Assembly: GCA_016932235.1 (NCBI GenBank)
Contig: JAFGDF010000056.1
Coordinates: 1 to 6,854 of the forward strand
Origin: Deltaproteobacteria bacterium
Lineage (GTDB): Bacteria; Desulfobacterota; DSM-4660; Desulfatiglandales; HGW-15
Direction of reading: 5' to 3'
DNA: 6,854 bases
Positions within the stretch are counted from its first letter, which is position 1, and each line of letters begins with the position of its first letter. Of this stretch, positions 6,039 through 6,854 are shown piece after piece. The notes under the pieces are model-generated. The model worked only from the letters and a program-made list of their open reading frames with translations, searched no databases and was not told where the DNA came from. The position numbers and the translations under genes are program-made.

Positions 6039-6311
6039 TCACAATCTCCCCAACAGGGTGCAAGAATGGGTCTGGAGTATGGCGCCGTTACGCTGCACAT
6101 GATGATCTCAGGCATCTTGTTGCCGGTCCCGGGTCCCAGCTGCCTCTGACCGCAGCGGCCCATGATCTGCATGGCTCCTTCACTGAGAGGACTCAGGCCC
6201 ATGAAATAGGCCTCGGATAACAGGCCTCCGGAGGAATTCACCGGCAAACGTCCGCCCGGTTCGATGGTCCCTTCCTTAAACCAGTCTTCCCCCTCTCCCG
6301 GCCCGAAAAAG
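6039..6311 (-). pseudogene. Thiolase-family protein, C-terminal remnant cut by the IS and frameshifted
   Basis: Only about 90 of an expected 390 or so residues remain. The reading starts at FFGPGEGEDWFKEG (6310 downward), exactly where IS copy B begins, and contains the conserved thiolase segment GGRLPVNSSGGLLSEAY, followed by GRCGQRQLGPGTG. The frame then runs off: the expected thiolase ending, NGAILQTHSCTLLGRL, is in another frame after a single missing base near 6089-6092, and that frame stops at TGA 6039-6041. In the shifted frame the product would end at 6029 with unrelated residues. The remnant has lost the N-terminal nucleophile region, so it has no thiolase activity. Original role: probably thiolysis of a branched or aromatic 3-oxoacyl-CoA together with the adjacent DUF35 protein; the exact substrate is unknown. 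Confidence 0.82.
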
Positions 6312-6473
6312 CCGCCTCCCAAAGCAGTGTTGCCGGTAAAAACATATGAATGCAGTATCGACTATTCTTCCTCACAAGTTCTCCCAGATTCTGACCCGCC
6401 TGCGCCAAGGCTTTGGCGGGCAGGAAAGTGGCTTTATGCAGACCCTGAATATCCTGATAATTTTACTGTCTAA
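6306..6473 (+). pseudogene. IS91-family transposase, last 55 codons
   Basis: The frame reads KKPPPKAVLPVKTYECSIDY, then SSSQVLPDSDPPAPRLWRAG, and ends YPDNFTV at TAA 6471-6473. It aligns with the last block of copy A (RPPPKATLPGKTYECSIDYS). No upstream part of the transposase is present because the frame runs straight into the thiolase gene on the other strand. It is non-functional. Confidence 0.85.
6399..6424. repeat. Imperfect palindrome inside the transposase C-terminus
   Basis: CCTGC-GCCAA, a GGCT loop, then TTGGC-GG-GCAGG forms a 10-bp stem with a 2-nt bulge and codes for PAPRLWRAG. It resembles a small dispersed palindrome; part of the right arm recurs at 3688-3696 in copy A. Confidence 0.5.
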
Positions 6474-6607
6474 TTTTTAAATTTATTACAGGGTTTAAGG
6501 GACAAGTCTGTCCGGATTTCATCAATTTCAGCACCTTTATCTACACATTACCCTGTCCGTCTTCATAATCTCTGTCTCACTCATTTGCTATTTTTGATCG
6601 GCTTTAT

Positions 6608-6695
6608 AGCACTACAATATGCTGGGGGGATTTCAAGTTGACATACAACGCCAACCTTCATATACTTCAATCCTCAAAAAGGGAATTCTTATCAA
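6608..6695 (+). repeat. 88-bp IS terminal repeat, copy B (pair with 3829-3916)
   Basis: Direct repeat of the copy A terminus with eight substitutions and no gaps. It marks the 3' end of the element and carries the conserved promoter-like boxes. Confidence 0.85.
6638..6666 (+). promoter_or_regulatory. Outward-facing sigma-70 promoter in IS copy B, toward the XRE regulator
   Basis: TTGACA (6638-6643), a 17-bp spacer and TATACT (6661-6666) keep the same spacing as copy A despite a substitution in the spacer and one in the -10 box. The next start codon is at 6771, 104 bp downstream. Confidence 0.68.
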
Positions 6696-6770
6696 CTAAA
6701 TACAACAATTAACATCCTGCCAGATTTCTACATATTTATCTATGCTCTAACCAATAAAAGGATCTGAATA

Positions 6771-6854
6771 ATGATAAAACATGTTGAAAAACTTATTGGT
6801 TCCCAAATAGCAAAAATCCGCAATGATAGAGAGGTTACCCAGGAAAGGTTAGCA
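6771..6854 (+). CDS. XRE/Cro-family helix-turn-helix regulator, N-terminus only
   Basis: ATG at 6771 follows AAAGGA with 8-nt spacing. The 28 visible codons read MIKHVEKLIGSQIAKIRNDR then EVTQERLA, and run off the right edge. The pattern 'LG..I..IR....T QE.LA' is the start of an XRE/Cro-type DNA-binding domain: helix 1 and the opening of the helix-turn-helix. The rest of the protein, and hence whether it is a stand-alone regulator, an antitoxin or part of a restriction or phage system, lies outside the window. Confidence 0.75.
   Translation, partial: MIKHVEKLIGSQIAKIRNDREVTQERLA

Larger units (their letters stand above)
6306..6695 (+). mobile_element. IS91-family element remnant, copy B (3' end only)
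   Basis: This begins inside the thiolase gene (junction 6306-6312) with transposase codons KKPPPKA and runs to the end shared with copy A (TATCAA, 6690-6695). It carries the intact transposase C-terminus plus about 220 bp of noncoding 3' end. The rest of the element is missing. It has the same orientation as copy A. Confidence 0.75.

Noticed and set aside
5745..6149. Plus-strand 134-codon open frame opposite the DUF35 and thiolase genes
   Set aside because: The minus strand carries the zinc-ribbon cysteines and OB-fold motifs; the plus frame has no family-like features.
13..6747. 12-nt match ATTTATCTATGC near both ends of the window (about 14-25 and 6736-6747)
   Set aside because: Roughly one such 12-mer match is expected by chance in a window of this size, and the flanks do not extend the match, so it is not an attachment-site pair.

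Overview
The window looks like a decayed accessory stretch from an anaerobic bacterium, most likely a Desulfobacterota-type (deltaproteobacterial) genome or a metagenomic contig from that group. That assignment is an inference. It rests on the gene mix: a secreted parallel beta-helix protein ending in a VDMGMDEY-like motif, a multi-cluster ferredoxin, a thiolase/OB-fold pair of the kind used in anaerobic acyl-CoA metabolism, a RAYT end and IS91-like transposase remnants. Nothing in the sequence fixes the genus.

Layout from left to right. The C-terminus of a RAYT (REP-associated tyrosine transposase) reads in from the left edge (2-199, +) and is followed by a perfect 12-bp tandem repeat. A secreted beta-helix protein lies on the minus strand (255-1634). 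Its middle is a 26-residue repeat array, and three short palindromes lie in its leader. An AT-rich stretch without genes (1745-2145) follows. Next are two damaged minus-strand genes: a truncated SnoaL/DUF4440-like secreted protein (2146-2415) and a frameshifted three-motif 4Fe-4S protein (2512-3262). From about 3308 to 3916 lies a heavily damaged 3' end of an IS91-family transposase element, copy A. An intact FAD-dependent phytoene-desaturase-like oxidoreductase follows (4051-5553, +). Convergent with it are an intact zinc-ribbon/OB-fold (DUF35) acyl-CoA-binding protein (5625-6032, -) and its thiolase partner. The thiolase is reduced to about 90 C-terminal residues (6039-6311) and cut off by a second 3' end of the same IS family, copy B (6306-6695). 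The window ends in the first 28 codons of an XRE/Cro-type regulator (6771 onward, +).

The most informative structure is the pair of IS ends. Both are in the same orientation and keep only the 3' part of the element. They share an 88-bp terminal block (80 of 88 positions identical by hand alignment) that ends at the same sequence. This block contains a near-consensus sigma-70 promoter, TTGACA-17 bp-TATATT in copy A and TTGACA-17 bp-TATACT in copy B. In each case it points out of the element toward the next gene, the FAD oxidoreductase after A and the XRE regulator after B. The roughly 2.4 kb between the two ends could have been carried as a block by rolling-circle, ISCR-like transposition. Two independent insertions would look similar.

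Intact genes are the beta-helix protein, the FAD oxidoreductase and the DUF35 protein. The ferredoxin, DUF4440-like, thiolase and both transposase genes are broken. I see no CRISPR array, tRNA, rRNA or defence system.
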